From the NCBI GenBank assembly GCA_016219875.1, contig JACRJZ010000111.1, positions 1-64,000 on the forward strand: a stretch of DNA of 64,000 bases. Reading direction: 5' to 3'. The notes under the pieces were generated by a model. That model was not told where the DNA came from and searched no databases. It saw nothing but the letters and a program-made list of their open reading frames with translations. The DNA comes from Verrucomicrobiota bacterium. GTDB lineage: Bacteria > Verrucomicrobiota > Verrucomicrobiia > Limisphaerales > JACRJZ01. The stretch's first letter is position 1. Every line of letters starts with the position of its first letter. The position numbers were made by a program, and so were the translations under genes. Below, in pieces: positions 9,549-18,124 of the stretch.

Positions 9549-10916
9549 ATGAAAACGCTTGATCCCAGCGCGGCGCGGATTCTGATCGCGGATGATCAGG
9601 AAGATGTGCTGGCCGCGCTCCGGCTGTTGCTCAAAGGCGAAGGCTATCGAGCGGTGACGGTGAACTCACCGGCGAAGGTTTTGCAGATGCTCGAGCAGGA
9701 GGAGTTCGATGCCGTGCTGATCGACCTCAATTACGCGCGCGACACCACGTCGGGCCGGGAGGGACTGGATTTGCTTTCCCGCATTCAGGGGCTCGACAGC
9801 ACGTTGCCGGTCATCGTGATGACGGCTTACGCCAACGTGGAGTTGGCCGTCGAGGCGATGCGGCGCGGCGCACGCGATTTTGTGCAGAAGCCCTGGGACA
9901 ACCAGCGGTTGATGGCCATTCTCCGGAACCAGGTGGAGTTGGCGGCGGTGTTGCGCAACAGCCGCCGGTTGGAGGCGGAGAACGAGTCGCTGCGCGAAAC
10001 CGATCCCACGCTGATTGCGACCTCGCCGGCGATGCGCCCGGTCTTGGAACTGATCCAGCGCGTCGGACCCTCCGACACGAACGTTCTGATCACTGGCGAA
10101 AACGGCACCGGCAAGGGCGTGGTTGCACGGGCGCTTCACGCGATGTCGCCTCGTTCTGGCAAGGCGCTGGTGACGGTGAACATGGGCGGACTGTCCGAGG
10201 GCGTGTTCGAGAGCGAACTGTTCGGCCACATGAAAGGGGCGTTCACGGATGCCAAATCGGATCGGGTCGGACGCTTCGAACTGGCTGATGGCGGCACGCT
10301 CTTTCTGGATGAAATCGCAAACATTCCGGTGAGCCAACAGGCCCGGTTGCTGCGCGTACTGGAGACGGGCGAGTTCGAACGCGTGGGCTCTTCGCGCACG
10401 CGGCGCACAGACGTAAGGGTTCTTTCTGCGACGAATGCCAACATTGCCGGGGAAGTCGCCGCCGGACGGTTTCGCCAGGATTTGTTGTTTCGGTTGAACA
10501 CGGTCGAGATCGCGCTGCCGCCGTTGCGCGAGCGACCAGAGGACATTCCGGTGCTGGCGACGCATTTCCTCAATCAACACGCGCAGCGCTACCGCAAACC
10601 GCTTGTCGGTTTTGAGGCTTCGGCGCTGCAATTGATGCGAGACTATCCCTGGCCCGGGAACGTGCGGGAATTTGACCATGCGGTGGAACGCGCAGCGCTC
10701 ATGGCGCGCGAGCCGAAGATCACCGCCGCGGATTTGGGGCTGCGGCTGGGCACGGGCAACAGCCCGCGACTGGAAGACATGAGCTTGGACGAAGTCGAAG
10801 CCTTGCTGATCCGGAGAACCCTGGCCCGGTTTGACGGCAATGCGATGAAGGCTGCGGAATCGCTCGGCCTGAGTCGCAGCGCGTTTTACCGGCGCTTGGA
10901 AAAACATGGGCTGTGA
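9549..10916 (+). CDS. NtrC-family sigma-54-dependent response regulator
   Basis: 455 residues from ATG 9549; longer upstream reading only adds non-coding remnant. Receiver domain at about 8-130 (RILIADDQEDVLAALRLLL; acceptor Asp in AVLIDLNYARD; VMTAYANVELAVEAMRRGA; QKPW). AAA+ domain at about 150-385 with Walker A GENGTGKG, the sigma-54 contact loop GAFTDA (a variant of GAFTGA), Walker B GGTLFLDEI and FRQDLLFRLN. The C-terminal Fis-type helix-turn-helix ends in GNAMKAAESLGLSRSAFYRR. The stop overlaps the kinase start. The likely target is the -24/-12 promoter at 18051 ahead of the efflux operon; the distance is 7 kb, but the pairing of such regulators with MacB-type exporters is common. Confidence 0.93.
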   Translation: MKTLDPSAARILIADDQEDVLAALRLLLKGEGYRAVTVNSPAKVLQMLEQEEFDAVLIDLNYARDTTSGREGLDLLSRIQGLDSTLPVIVMTAYANVELAVEAMRRGARDFVQKPWDNQRLMAILRNQVELAAVLRNSRRLEAENESLRETDPTLIATSPAMRPVLELIQRVGPSDTNVLITGENGTGKGVVARALHAMSPRSGKALVTVNMGGLSEGVFESELFGHMKGAFTDAKSDRVGRFELADGGTLFLDEIANIPVSQQARLLRVLETGEFERVGSSRTRRTDVRVLSATNANIAGEVAAGRFRQDLLFRLNTVEIALPPLRERPEDIPVLATHFLNQHAQRYRKPLVGFEASALQLMRDYPWPGNVREFDHAVERAALMAREPKITAADLGLRLGTGNSPRLEDMSLDEVEALLIRRTLARFDGNAMKAAESLGLSRSAFYRRLEKHGL

Positions 10917-12253
10917 AGCGCCAGGCACCCATGCGTAAACCCCGTCTGACCCACGACCGAGCCATTTGGCTGCTGACAACGCTTTCGGGCTTGCCGGCGG
11001 TGGGGCTCGCGGCTGCCCTGCTTTGGGGGACGAGTTGGCCGCCTCTCGCTCGCGGTCTGGCGGGTGGTGGAGTCGTGGCGATCTGGATTGGTGTTGCCTT
11101 CGCGGTTCGCGCGCGCGTCGTGCGGCCGTTGCAGACGCTCGCCAACCTGCTGGGCGCATTGCGCGAAGGCGATTTCTCGATCGAAGGACGGGGCGCGCGC
11201 AGCGGCGATCCGCTGGGCGAGGTGATGCTCGAATTGAACGGTCTGACGGAGATGCTGCGGGAACAACGGCTGGGCGCGCTGGAAGCCACGGCATTGTTGC
11301 GCACGGTCATGGAGGAAATCAACGTGGCGGTGTTCACCTTCGATGACCAGCAACGCCTCCGACTTACCAATCGCGCCGGCGAGCGTCTGCTGGCACAACC
11401 GATGGAACGGTTGCTGGGCCGCTCGGCCGAGGAATTGGGTCTGGCGGAGTGTCTGGCTGGTGAGCCGGCTCGGACTATCTCGATGACATTCCCCGGAGGC
11501 CTGGGCCGCTGGGGCACGCGACGGAGCCGTTTTCGTCAAGGCGGAGCGCCCCATCAATTGCTCGTGCTCACCGATTTGAGCCAGGCTCTGCGGGAAGAGG
11601 AACGGCTGGCCTGGCAGCGCTTGTTGCGCGTGCTGGGCCACGAGCTGAACAATTCACTGGCGCCGATCAAGTCGATCACGGGCAGCCTGCTCAGTCTGAT
11701 CGGCAAGGAACGGCTGCCGGACGATTGGAAAGAAGACGCGCAGCAAGGTCTGACGGTGATTGCCGGACGGGCCGAGGCGTTGAGCCGGTTTATGGAAGCG
11801 TATTCCCGGCTGGCTCGACTGCCGCCGCCGAAACGACAGCCGGTCGCGATCGGCCCGTTGCTCGAACGGGTCGTCGGGTTGGAAAGGCGTTTGCCCGTTC
11901 AAGTGCGACCGGGACCCGAACTGGAAATCCAGGCGGACTCGGATCAGTTGGAGCAGGTCTTAATCAATCTGCTACGCAATGCCGTGGATGCCGCCTGCTT
12001 GGCCAACGGCGGCGCGAGCGTGGGCTGGACCAAGGGCGCGGCGCACTTGGAGATTCGGATTGAGGACGAAGGTCCGGGGATTTCCAATGAAGCCAATCTG
12101 TTCGTGCCCTTCTTCACGACCAAGCCGGGCGGATCGGGCATCGGCTTGGTGTTGAGCCGTCAGATTGCGGAAGCGCACGGCGGGAGTCTCACGCTGGAAA
12201 ATCGCGTTGACCGAACGGGCAGCGTGGCGCGACTGCGGCTCCCGCTCAGGTAA
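10913..12253 (+). CDS. sensor histidine kinase, partner of the NtrC-type regulator
   Basis: The GTG at 10913 overlaps the regulator stop (GTGA). An alternative ATG lies at 10931. The 446-residue protein has two N-terminal transmembrane helices (about 20-42 and 48-66), a HAMP-like linker (RPLQTLANLLGALREGDF), a PAS-like region (about 125-205), the H box LLRVLGHELNNSLAPIKS (His near 244), the N box NLLRNAVDAA, and G boxes DEGPGIS and GSGIGLVLSRQI. The periplasmic loop is very short, so the signal is probably sensed in or at the membrane. Followed by a hairpin at 12322. Confidence 0.92.
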   Translation: MKRQAPMRKPRLTHDRAIWLLTTLSGLPAVGLAAALLWGTSWPPLARGLAGGGVVAIWIGVAFAVRARVVRPLQTLANLLGALREGDFSIEGRGARSGDPLGEVMLELNGLTEMLREQRLGALEATALLRTVMEEINVAVFTFDDQQRLRLTNRAGERLLAQPMERLLGRSAEELGLAECLAGEPARTISMTFPGGLGRWGTRRSRFRQGGAPHQLLVLTDLSQALREEERLAWQRLLRVLGHELNNSLAPIKSITGSLLSLIGKERLPDDWKEDAQQGLTVIAGRAEALSRFMEAYSRLARLPPPKRQPVAIGPLLERVVGLERRLPVQVRPGPELEIQADSDQLEQVLINLLRNAVDAACLANGGASVGWTKGAAHLEIRIEDEGPGISNEANLFVPFFTTKPGGSGIGLVLSRQIAEAHGGSLTLENRVDRTGSVARLRLPLR

Positions 12254-12321
12254 GCCGGACCTTGCACAGTCGGGTGCGCTTCTTTCATCAGCACCGTGGT
12301 TTTGGCCCGGTAAGTCACGGT

Positions 12322-12339
12322 GCCGGCTGGTTAGCCGGC
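12322..12339 (+). terminator. candidate terminator hairpin after the two-component operon
   Basis: Perfect 7-bp GCCGGCT/AGCCGGC stem with a GGTT loop, followed by CGTTTC. The U-tract is poor, so termination is uncertain. It lies in the 246-bp gap 12254-12499, which otherwise shows nothing I can identify. Confidence 0.4.
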
Positions 12340-12499
12340 CGTTTCAACTCTTGCTCACGCCAGACAATTCCCCACGTGAGGCACACAGTCCCAGTTCGCC
12401 CAAGTCGTCACAAAGGAAGACCCGACCGCGAATCGCAGAGAATGCTGTAACTTTTTTCCAGCGCGACAGTAGTCACCAGTAGAAGTTGAATTCAGGCGC

Positions 12500-13063
12500 G
12501 TGCAATCGCTTTCGGACAACGAACTGATGCGGCAGGTGCAGCAGGGCCAGGTCGAGCAACTGGGCCCGCTGTTCGAGCGTCACCACGTAAAGCTGTTCAA
12601 TTTCTTCCTGCGCCTGACGGGCCAGCGCGCCGTTAGCGAGGACTTGGTCCAGGATGTCTTTTTTCGCATGCTGAAATACCGAAAGTCGTTTGCAGCCCGG
12701 CGGCCGTTTCGGCCTTGGATGTACCAGGTCGCACGGAACGCCCTCATGGATCAGCGGCACCGAAGTAACGGCTGCAGCCCCGAGGAAGAGTCGAACGCGG
12801 CCGAGGACATGCCGAGTCAAGAACCGACTCCTGATTTTCAGGTCATGCGCGGTCAGGAACTTGAACTGTTGCAGGAGGCGCTGGCGCGGTTGCCCCTGGA
12901 GAAACGGGAGGTGCTCGTGCTCAGCCGGCTGCAGAACCTGCGGTGCGAGGAGATCGCCGCTATTGTGCGCTGCGAGGTCGGGGCGGTCCGGGTGCGGATT
13001 CATCGGGCGCTGCAAGACTTGAAGGCGATCGTCAGCCAACTGCTGGAGGGAAAACCGTTATGA
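12500..13063 (+). CDS. RNA polymerase ECF sigma factor
   Basis: 187 residues from a GTG start (no ATG fits). Region 2 spans about 10-75 (LFNFFLRLTGQRAVSEDLV, QDVFFRMLKYRKSF, RPWMYQVARNALMDQRHR). Region 4 spans about 120-180 (LPLEKREVLVLSRLQNLRCE, EIAAIVRCEVGAVRVRIHRA). The order and the ATGA overlap with the anti-sigma at 13060 indicate translational coupling. First gene of a probable operon running to 15557 or 17613. Confidence 0.92.
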   Translation: MQSLSDNELMRQVQQGQVEQLGPLFERHHVKLFNFFLRLTGQRAVSEDLVQDVFFRMLKYRKSFAARRPFRPWMYQVARNALMDQRHRSNGCSPEEESNAAEDMPSQEPTPDFQVMRGQELELLQEALARLPLEKREVLVLSRLQNLRCEEIAAIVRCEVGAVRVRIHRALQDLKAIVSQLLEGKPL

Positions 13064-13872
13064 AATGTCAACACCTGGCCGAACTCACCGCCGATTACCT
13101 GGCGGGGCGTTTGGAGGAAACGTCGCGAGCGGCGTTGGAGGCGCACTTGACCGAGTGTTCGTCGTGCCGCGAGACCATGCAGCGGTCACGAGAAATGTGG
13201 ACCGAGCTGGGCGCGCTGCCGGAGGTTCAGCCCAGCCCGGCGTTGCGCGCGCGTGTCGAGGCGATGCTGGAAGTGTATCGGGAGGAGTTGACTCGGGCGG
13301 CCACGGCTCAGGGTTGGCGAGAGGAACTCGTCGCGTGGCTGAAGCCGCGGCGGTCCTGGCGCTTGGCCTTCCAGTTGGCGATGGTGGTGCTGGCCTTTGC
13401 AGCGGGGATGACGCTGGGGCCAGTGCCCAGGAAACCGGCGTCTGACCAACGCACCCTTACTCAGCTTCGCGACGACGTCAGCAGCCTGCGTCACATGATC
13501 ACGCTGACCTTGTTGCGGCAGCCGTCCGCCAGTGATCGGCTCCAAGGCGTGAGCTTGAGCCAGTACGTAAACCCGCAGGACCAGACCGTGCTCGCGGCCC
13601 TGGTCCAGGCCTTGAACTCCGACCCGAACGTAAACGTGCGCGTGGCGGCGGTCGGCGCGTTGAGCCAATTCGCCAGCGACTCGATCGTGAAACAGGGGCT
13701 CCTGCGTGCGCTGGCCACGGACAACTCGCCCTTGGTCCAAATCGAGTTGATCGACTTGATGGTGAAGTTGCGGGAGACAGAGTCGATCCCGGTGCTGAAG
13801 AAGATGACGCAAAACGCCAGCTTCGACGAAACGGTGCGCCAGCAAGCTGAGCGGGCTCTGCAGTTGATCTGA
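13060..13872 (+). CDS. zinc-finger anti-sigma factor with HEAT-like C-terminal domain
   Basis: 270 residues, with GGAGGG 10 bp before the ATG. The N-terminus is a zf-HC2-like anti-sigma domain (CQHLAELTADYLAGRL; His-x3-Cys-x2-Cys in HLTECSSCRE). One transmembrane helix at about 105-125 (LAFQLAMVVLAFAAGMTLG) separates it from an extracytoplasmic part. Residues about 185-268 read as two or three HEAT/PBS-like helical repeats (NVNVRVAAVGALSQF, PLVQIELIDLMVKLRE, ESIPVLKKM). A HEAT-type sensor fused to an anti-sigma factor suggests that protein contact outside the membrane controls sigma release; this is inference. Confidence 0.85.
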   Translation: MKCQHLAELTADYLAGRLEETSRAALEAHLTECSSCRETMQRSREMWTELGALPEVQPSPALRARVEAMLEVYREELTRAATAQGWREELVAWLKPRRSWRLAFQLAMVVLAFAAGMTLGPVPRKPASDQRTLTQLRDDVSSLRHMITLTLLRQPSASDRLQGVSLSQYVNPQDQTVLAALVQALNSDPNVNVRVAAVGALSQFASDSIVKQGLLRALATDNSPLVQIELIDLMVKLRETESIPVLKKMTQNASFDETVRQQAERALQLI

Positions 13873-13908
13873 GCGATGCCGCCAGGACACCGACAAAGTG
13901 AAAGAACT

Positions 13909-14730
13909 ATGAAACGCGATCGGCTAAAACGCACTGGATTGATCTGGCTGCTGGGATTCCTTCTCGGCCTGTTCGCGACGGAAGCGCGGGCCCAGGAGAG
14001 TGCCACGCGAAGGACAATCGCCTTGTCTGATCCCTCTCTGCCGGCAGTGGTCAAAGCGACCGTGCTGCAAGGATCGATCCTCGTGGAGAGTTACGACGGG
14101 CAGGACGTGGTGATCGAGGTTCGCCCGGCGGGAGGAGCTTCGCCCAAACGGGGCCGCTCCGGCGAGCGACCCGAGGACGCGGAAAACCGCGCCGCCTTGC
14201 CGGGCGGGCTGAAAGTGACCGAGGCAGACAACATCGTTGCCATTCGGCTCGAACCGCACCTTGGGCCGGCCGACCTGAGGTTAACGGTGCCTCGGGCGAC
14301 CAACCTGAAACTGCGCAACGTCGGCAATGGGGAAATTCGCGTGACCAAGGTGCAGGGCCAGTTCGAGCTGGAGAGCCTCAATGGGAGCATCGTCTTGACG
14401 GACGTGTCTGGCGCTGCCGTCGCGCACACGGTCAATGGGCGGCTGAAGGCCGACTTCACCCGCGTCGCGCCGGAACAGGCGATGTCGTTTGCGACCGTGA
14501 ACGGCGAGATCGATCTCACCTTCCCGGCCGAGTTGAAGGCCAAGGTGAAACTGGCCTCGGTCACGGGGAAAGTCGCCTGCGATTTCGCAGTCAAGCCAGA
14601 CCAGGCCACGCCCAAGCGCCAGTGGCCGGGGCTTCGTGGGATGGCCGTGTCGGGCCTCATCAACGGCGGTGGCGGCGCGGACCTTCGAGTTGCCACGGTC
14701 AACGGCTCCATTCGGATCAACAAACGTTAG
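13909..14730 (+). CDS. secreted DUF4097-family beta-repeat protein
   Basis: 273 residues with a signal peptide (IWLLGFLLGLFATEARAQ). The body is a series of short beta strands each carrying a [LV]xxVNG-type turn: LESLNGSIVL, HTVNGRLKADF, FATVNGEIDLTF, LASVTGKVAC, VATVNGSIRI. This is the right-handed beta-repeat pattern of DUF4097/LiaF-like proteins. Such proteins sit next to ECF or two-component envelope-stress genes; the molecular role is not established. The ATG at 13909 is used in preference to 13876, because it places the signal peptide at the N-terminus. The paralogue follows 23 bp downstream. Confidence 0.85.
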   Translation: MKRDRLKRTGLIWLLGFLLGLFATEARAQESATRRTIALSDPSLPAVVKATVLQGSILVESYDGQDVVIEVRPAGGASPKRGRSGERPEDAENRAALPGGLKVTEADNIVAIRLEPHLGPADLRLTVPRATNLKLRNVGNGEIRVTKVQGQFELESLNGSIVLTDVSGAAVAHTVNGRLKADFTRVAPEQAMSFATVNGEIDLTFPAELKAKVKLASVTGKVACDFAVKPDQATPKRQWPGLRGMAVSGLINGGGGADLRVATVNGSIRINKR

Positions 14731-14753
14731 TCGAACCAACAACACCAAGCTCC

Positions 14754-15557
14754 ATGAACGAAATAAAAACCCACCGGCTGGCAGGGCTGCTCGCAGGCCT
14801 TGTTGCAGCCACGACTCTAACCAGCGCCTGGGCTGCCCAGGACCTAACCGAGGAATTCCACCGAACCGCTCCTTTGCCGGCGGAGGGCCGGCTGAGCGTC
14901 GAGAACGTCAACGGCGCCATCCGCATTGAGAGTTGGGACCGCGCCGAGGTCAAGGTGGACGCCGTCAAGCACGCCAAGACGCCCGAAGCGCTGCGCGACG
15001 TGAGCATCGAGTTCAACGCGGAAGCCGACCGGGTGAGTGTCAGGACCCGCTACGCCCGGGAGAAGGAAGACCGGCACAACTCCGCCCGCGTGGACTACCG
15101 CCTGATGGTGCCGCGTCGGGTGCGGATCGAAAAGCTGGCTTGTGTGAACGGGCCGATCGATCTCGAGCGCGTCGCGGGCGAGGTGCAGGTCTCGACGGTG
15201 AATGGCTCGCTCAAGGCCAGACAGTTTGCCGGCTCCGGTTCTTTCCGGAGTGTCAACGGCGGCATCGACATTGCCGTCTCGAGACTGGATCGGGAGCAAG
15301 GACTGTCCTTTGACACGGTGAACGGCCAGGTGGAAGTCTCTTTGCCGGCCAACACCAAGGCCACGGTTAATGCCGAGACCGTGAACGGGAGCATTCACAG
15401 CGACTTCGACCTGCCGATCACGAAGCACCGGATCGGGCGCAAGCTCGAAGGCGAACTCAATGGCGGCGGGGCGTCCATCAAGCTGCACGCCGTGAACGGT
15501 TCTTTGAGCCTCAAGCAGACGCGAGCCCGAGAGTCTGGCGACGAGGCCGCCAGGTAG
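14754..15557 (+). CDS. secreted DUF4097-family beta-repeat protein, second copy
   Basis: 267 residues from ATG 14754, with a signal peptide (GLLAGLVAATTLTSAWAA). Repeated turns include VENVNGAIRIES, CVNGPIDLERV, STVNGSLKA, SVNGGIDIAV, DTVNGQVEVSL, ETVNGSIHSDF and HAVNGSLSL. The body resembles 13909-14730 but is clearly diverged, so this is an old tandem duplication. Both are probably expressed with the sigma/anti-sigma pair and exported. Confidence 0.85.
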   Translation: MNEIKTHRLAGLLAGLVAATTLTSAWAAQDLTEEFHRTAPLPAEGRLSVENVNGAIRIESWDRAEVKVDAVKHAKTPEALRDVSIEFNAEADRVSVRTRYAREKEDRHNSARVDYRLMVPRRVRIEKLACVNGPIDLERVAGEVQVSTVNGSLKARQFAGSGSFRSVNGGIDIAVSRLDREQGLSFDTVNGQVEVSLPANTKATVNAETVNGSIHSDFDLPITKHRIGRKLEGELNGGGASIKLHAVNGSLSLKQTRARESGDEAAR

Positions 15558-15618
15558 AAGCCTCCTTGGGTTCGCGAGACCTCGAGGGGCCAACCGCAAC
15601 GCCGGCTGAAACCAACCC

Positions 15619-17613
15619 ATGAAAACAAGCATCATCGCCACTGTCTTCGTTGCCCAGCTTTCCGCCACTCTCTGGCTCCCGCCCTGCGCGGGGGCGGAGC
15701 CGCCGCCGCTCGATCCGCTCACCTGGGATGGGCGGCAACAGCAGAAAGAAGACGTGTGCCAGCAGGACTTGAACGAAGGCGTGTTTCTCAAGCGGTGGCT
15801 TGTGCTGGGGCCGTTCCAGGCCGCAGACTCCGATGGGAGCGCCCAAAGCGAGGCGGCTCTGGAGAGGGCCTTCGATCATGATTTCCTCGCCGACGCCGAC
15901 GGCGAGACGAGCACCCAGCCTCGTGCAGGATCAACTTGGCGGCAGAACGGAAAAGAGTATCGCTGGCAGTTTCTGGCTAGCGACGGCGATGCTGTGGACC
16001 TGGGCGGCTTCTACGGTGAGGAGACTAACGCGATCGCTTACGCCTGGGCCGAGATCGAGATGGCCCAAGCGAAATCCGTGCTGCTGGGCCTCGGGAGCGA
16101 TGACGCGATCAAGGTCTGGTGCAACGGCCAACTGGTGCACCGGAACTGGGCCAAGCGGAATCTCCATCCTGATGACGACCTCGTGCCGGTTCATCTGCGC
16201 GCCGGCACCAATAGCCTCTTGGTGAAGATCCAGAACCGAACCGGTGGCTGGGGCTTTGCCTGTCGCGCGCTCGATCCGCGCGCCAAGACCGATAAGCTCA
16301 TCGCCGCCGTCCGGCGCAACGACTTGGCCGGAGTTAGACTTCTGGTCTCGCACGGCGCCCCGGTGAACGAGAAAGACCAACACGGTTTCACTGCCTGGCA
16401 CCTCGCCCAAATCTGGGACCGCGACGAAGTGGCCAAGTGCTTACAGGCCGCCGGAGCGGACCGAACGATCGCGATGCCGATGGTCGGAACTCCAACCGGC
16501 ATGTTGGCCTTGGTCTGGGCGACCCTGAAGGAAAACCACCCGGGGCTGGAGTTGGTGGGCGCGATTGACAACAACTGGTACGAGGCCGGCAAAACGAAGC
16601 TCAACGCGATCAGTAATCTCGCTGAGGCGCTTCCGATCATCGACGAGGCGTTGGTCCGGCCACTACAGGACTTCCACACCTCACTTCACTGGCCGACCAA
16701 GGCGAGCGTTTCCTATCTCCCGGTTGAGTTCGGATTCGTCGAGAACCAACTGATCGTGTGTGGCTCTCGGGTGACGAATGGCCCCATACCAGGCGACATT
16801 GTGGTAGAACTGAATGGCCAGAACGCCCGAGAGCGTTTCGAATCGGTGTTCGCGCAAACGTTGGGGCCCACCCGATACGAACGGATCAGAGCCGCCTGCC
16901 GTCACCTCGCTCAAGGCCTGAAAGGATCGCGCGCCACGCTGAAGCTGCGGGACGCGAGCGGGCAGGTGCGCGAGGTCACGCTCGAACGGGGAAGCTCGAG
17001 TGCGGGCCGCGGCGAGCGCCTCATCTCCGGCCGGAACCTGGACGAGCGCACCGGCTACATTCACATTGCGGCGTGGACTGGATGGTCGATTGACGCTTTT
17101 GACGCCTTGCTGGAACGGATGCGCGACAAGCCCAGCCTCATCATCGACGTCCACGAGAACGGCGGCGGACAGGACCAGTTGGCGGACCTGGCCATTGGCC
17201 GTTTTCTCTCTCGACCGGTCCTGACGAGCCTCTCGTTTCGGCGGGTTCCTAAGACGGACGACTACACCAAGCGCCTTCACCTCACCAAACCGCGCGGGCC
17301 CTGGCGCTACGAAGGGCGCGTCGCTGTGCTCATCAACGAGGGTTGCCACAGTGCGTGTGAGCATTTCCTGTCCGGCATGCAGTTGGCCGGCGCCACGCTG
17401 GTGGGCCGTCCGACGAGTGGCGGTTGCGGCGGCATTCAGTCTCACGAGTTGCCGCTGGGCATTACGCTCTATTGTTCGAGGTCCATTTCGTTGCACGGTG
17501 ACCGTTCACCGCTGGCGGGCATTGAGCCGCATCATCTAGTCGAGCCAACCATCGCCGACATTCGTGAGGGCCGCGACGCCTTCTTGGAGAAAACCATGGC
17601 TGTCTTGAAGTGA
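15619..17613 (+). CDS. secreted S41-type protease with beta-sandwich, ankyrin and PDZ segments
   Basis: 664 residues. Signal peptide at about 1-26 (ends PPCAGA); an N-terminal jelly-roll-like domain at about 50-220 (LKRWLVLGPFQAADSDG, VLLGLGSDDAIKVWCNGQ), as in carbohydrate-binding modules; two ankyrin repeats at about 224-285 (HGFTAWHLAQIWDRDEVAKC); a PDZ-like segment at about 370-460 (GDIVVELNG); and an S41/tail-specific protease domain to the end (TGYIHIAAW, IIDVHENGGGQDQLADL). The nucleophile is probably Ser578 in NEGCHSACEHF. The usual Lys general base is not obvious, as GRPTSGG stands where CtpA-type enzymes carry it, so activity is uncertain. Remnants of a paralogue lie at 9118-9440. 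Confidence 0.78.
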   Translation: MKTSIIATVFVAQLSATLWLPPCAGAEPPPLDPLTWDGRQQQKEDVCQQDLNEGVFLKRWLVLGPFQAADSDGSAQSEAALERAFDHDFLADADGETSTQPRAGSTWRQNGKEYRWQFLASDGDAVDLGGFYGEETNAIAYAWAEIEMAQAKSVLLGLGSDDAIKVWCNGQLVHRNWAKRNLHPDDDLVPVHLRAGTNSLLVKIQNRTGGWGFACRALDPRAKTDKLIAAVRRNDLAGVRLLVSHGAPVNEKDQHGFTAWHLAQIWDRDEVAKCLQAAGADRTIAMPMVGTPTGMLALVWATLKENHPGLELVGAIDNNWYEAGKTKLNAISNLAEALPIIDEALVRPLQDFHTSLHWPTKASVSYLPVEFGFVENQLIVCGSRVTNGPIPGDIVVELNGQNARERFESVFAQTLGPTRYERIRAACRHLAQGLKGSRATLKLRDASGQVREVTLERGSSSAGRGERLISGRNLDERTGYIHIAAWTGWSIDAFDALLERMRDKPSLIIDVHENGGGQDQLADLAIGRFLSRPVLTSLSFRRVPKTDDYTKRLHLTKPRGPWRYEGRVAVLINEGCHSACEHFLSGMQLAGATLVGRPTSGGCGGIQSHELPLGITLYCSRSISLHGDRSPLAGIEPHHLVEPTIADIREGRDAFLEKTMAVLK

Positions 17614-17795
17614 CGACAAAACAACACAACAGAAACGCCGCAATGAGGGTCTAGCGTACGCGTCCAGCCGGGCTGGAGACGAACCGGCAAGGTCAAGACC
17701 GAAGTAAACCGTCCAGCACTCGATTGCTGAACCGCTCGGGGGAAGCCTTCACGCCAAGGATTTCAGCGCGCATTGGGACCCTGAACCGCGAGGAC

Positions 17796-17865
17796 GGAGC
17801 GCCGGTTTCCAAACCGGCTTTGCCTGAAGTCGTCCCCAAAAAGCCGGTTTGGAAACCGGCGCTCC
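17796..17865. repeat. perfect 26-bp inverted repeat, REP-like
   Basis: Arms 17796-17821 and 17840-17865 are exact reverse complements, separated by 18 bp. Each arm contains its own near-palindrome, CCGGTTT-CC-AAACCGG. It lies in the 511-bp gap 17614-18124, about 190-255 bp upstream of the sigma-54 promoter. It could be a transposable palindrome (REP/MITE-like), a terminator for 15619, or part of the enhancer. The rest of the gap shows no coding sign. Confidence 0.85.
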
Positions 17866-18050
17866 GGCAGGCAGGTTCATGGAGAGTCTCACGCCGCGCT
17901 GCGTGGCGCAGCAGCGCTTGCCGTTGGACTGATTCATTTTCCCATTTCCGGGACGACCAAATCCCACTTCCGAAACTGGCCGGCCCGGCGTTCGAACCCG
18001 CGTACGTGCCGCAACGCTGGAATGACAGGCGTTTACGCCCGGCGGCGCCC

Positions 18051-18065
18051 TGGCACCCTTTCTGC
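18051..18065 (+). promoter_or_regulatory. sigma-54 promoter (-24/-12) of the efflux operon
   Basis: TGGCACCCTTTCTGC, preceded by C, matches the YTGGCAC-N5-TTGC consensus with one change in the -12 box (CTGC). The GG and GC dinucleotides are separated by the required spacing (GG at 18052-18053, GC at 18064-18065). The start point would be near 18077, about 48 bp before ATG 18125. The window also encodes an NtrC-type activator (9549). Confidence 0.7.
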
Positions 18066-18124
18066 GCGGTAGTTGACAACGATCCAGCAGATGAAACCGC
18101 ACAAACCACGCGCTTGACCGACGC

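Noticed and set aside
9666..11294. 542-codon minus-strand open frame opposite the response regulator and kinase
   Set aside because: Antisense shadow; both plus-strand genes have complete catalytic motifs.
17906..17924. TGGCGC...TTGCC as a second sigma-54 promoter
   Set aside because: The spacing between GG and GC is 3 bp too long; the element at 18051 fits much better.
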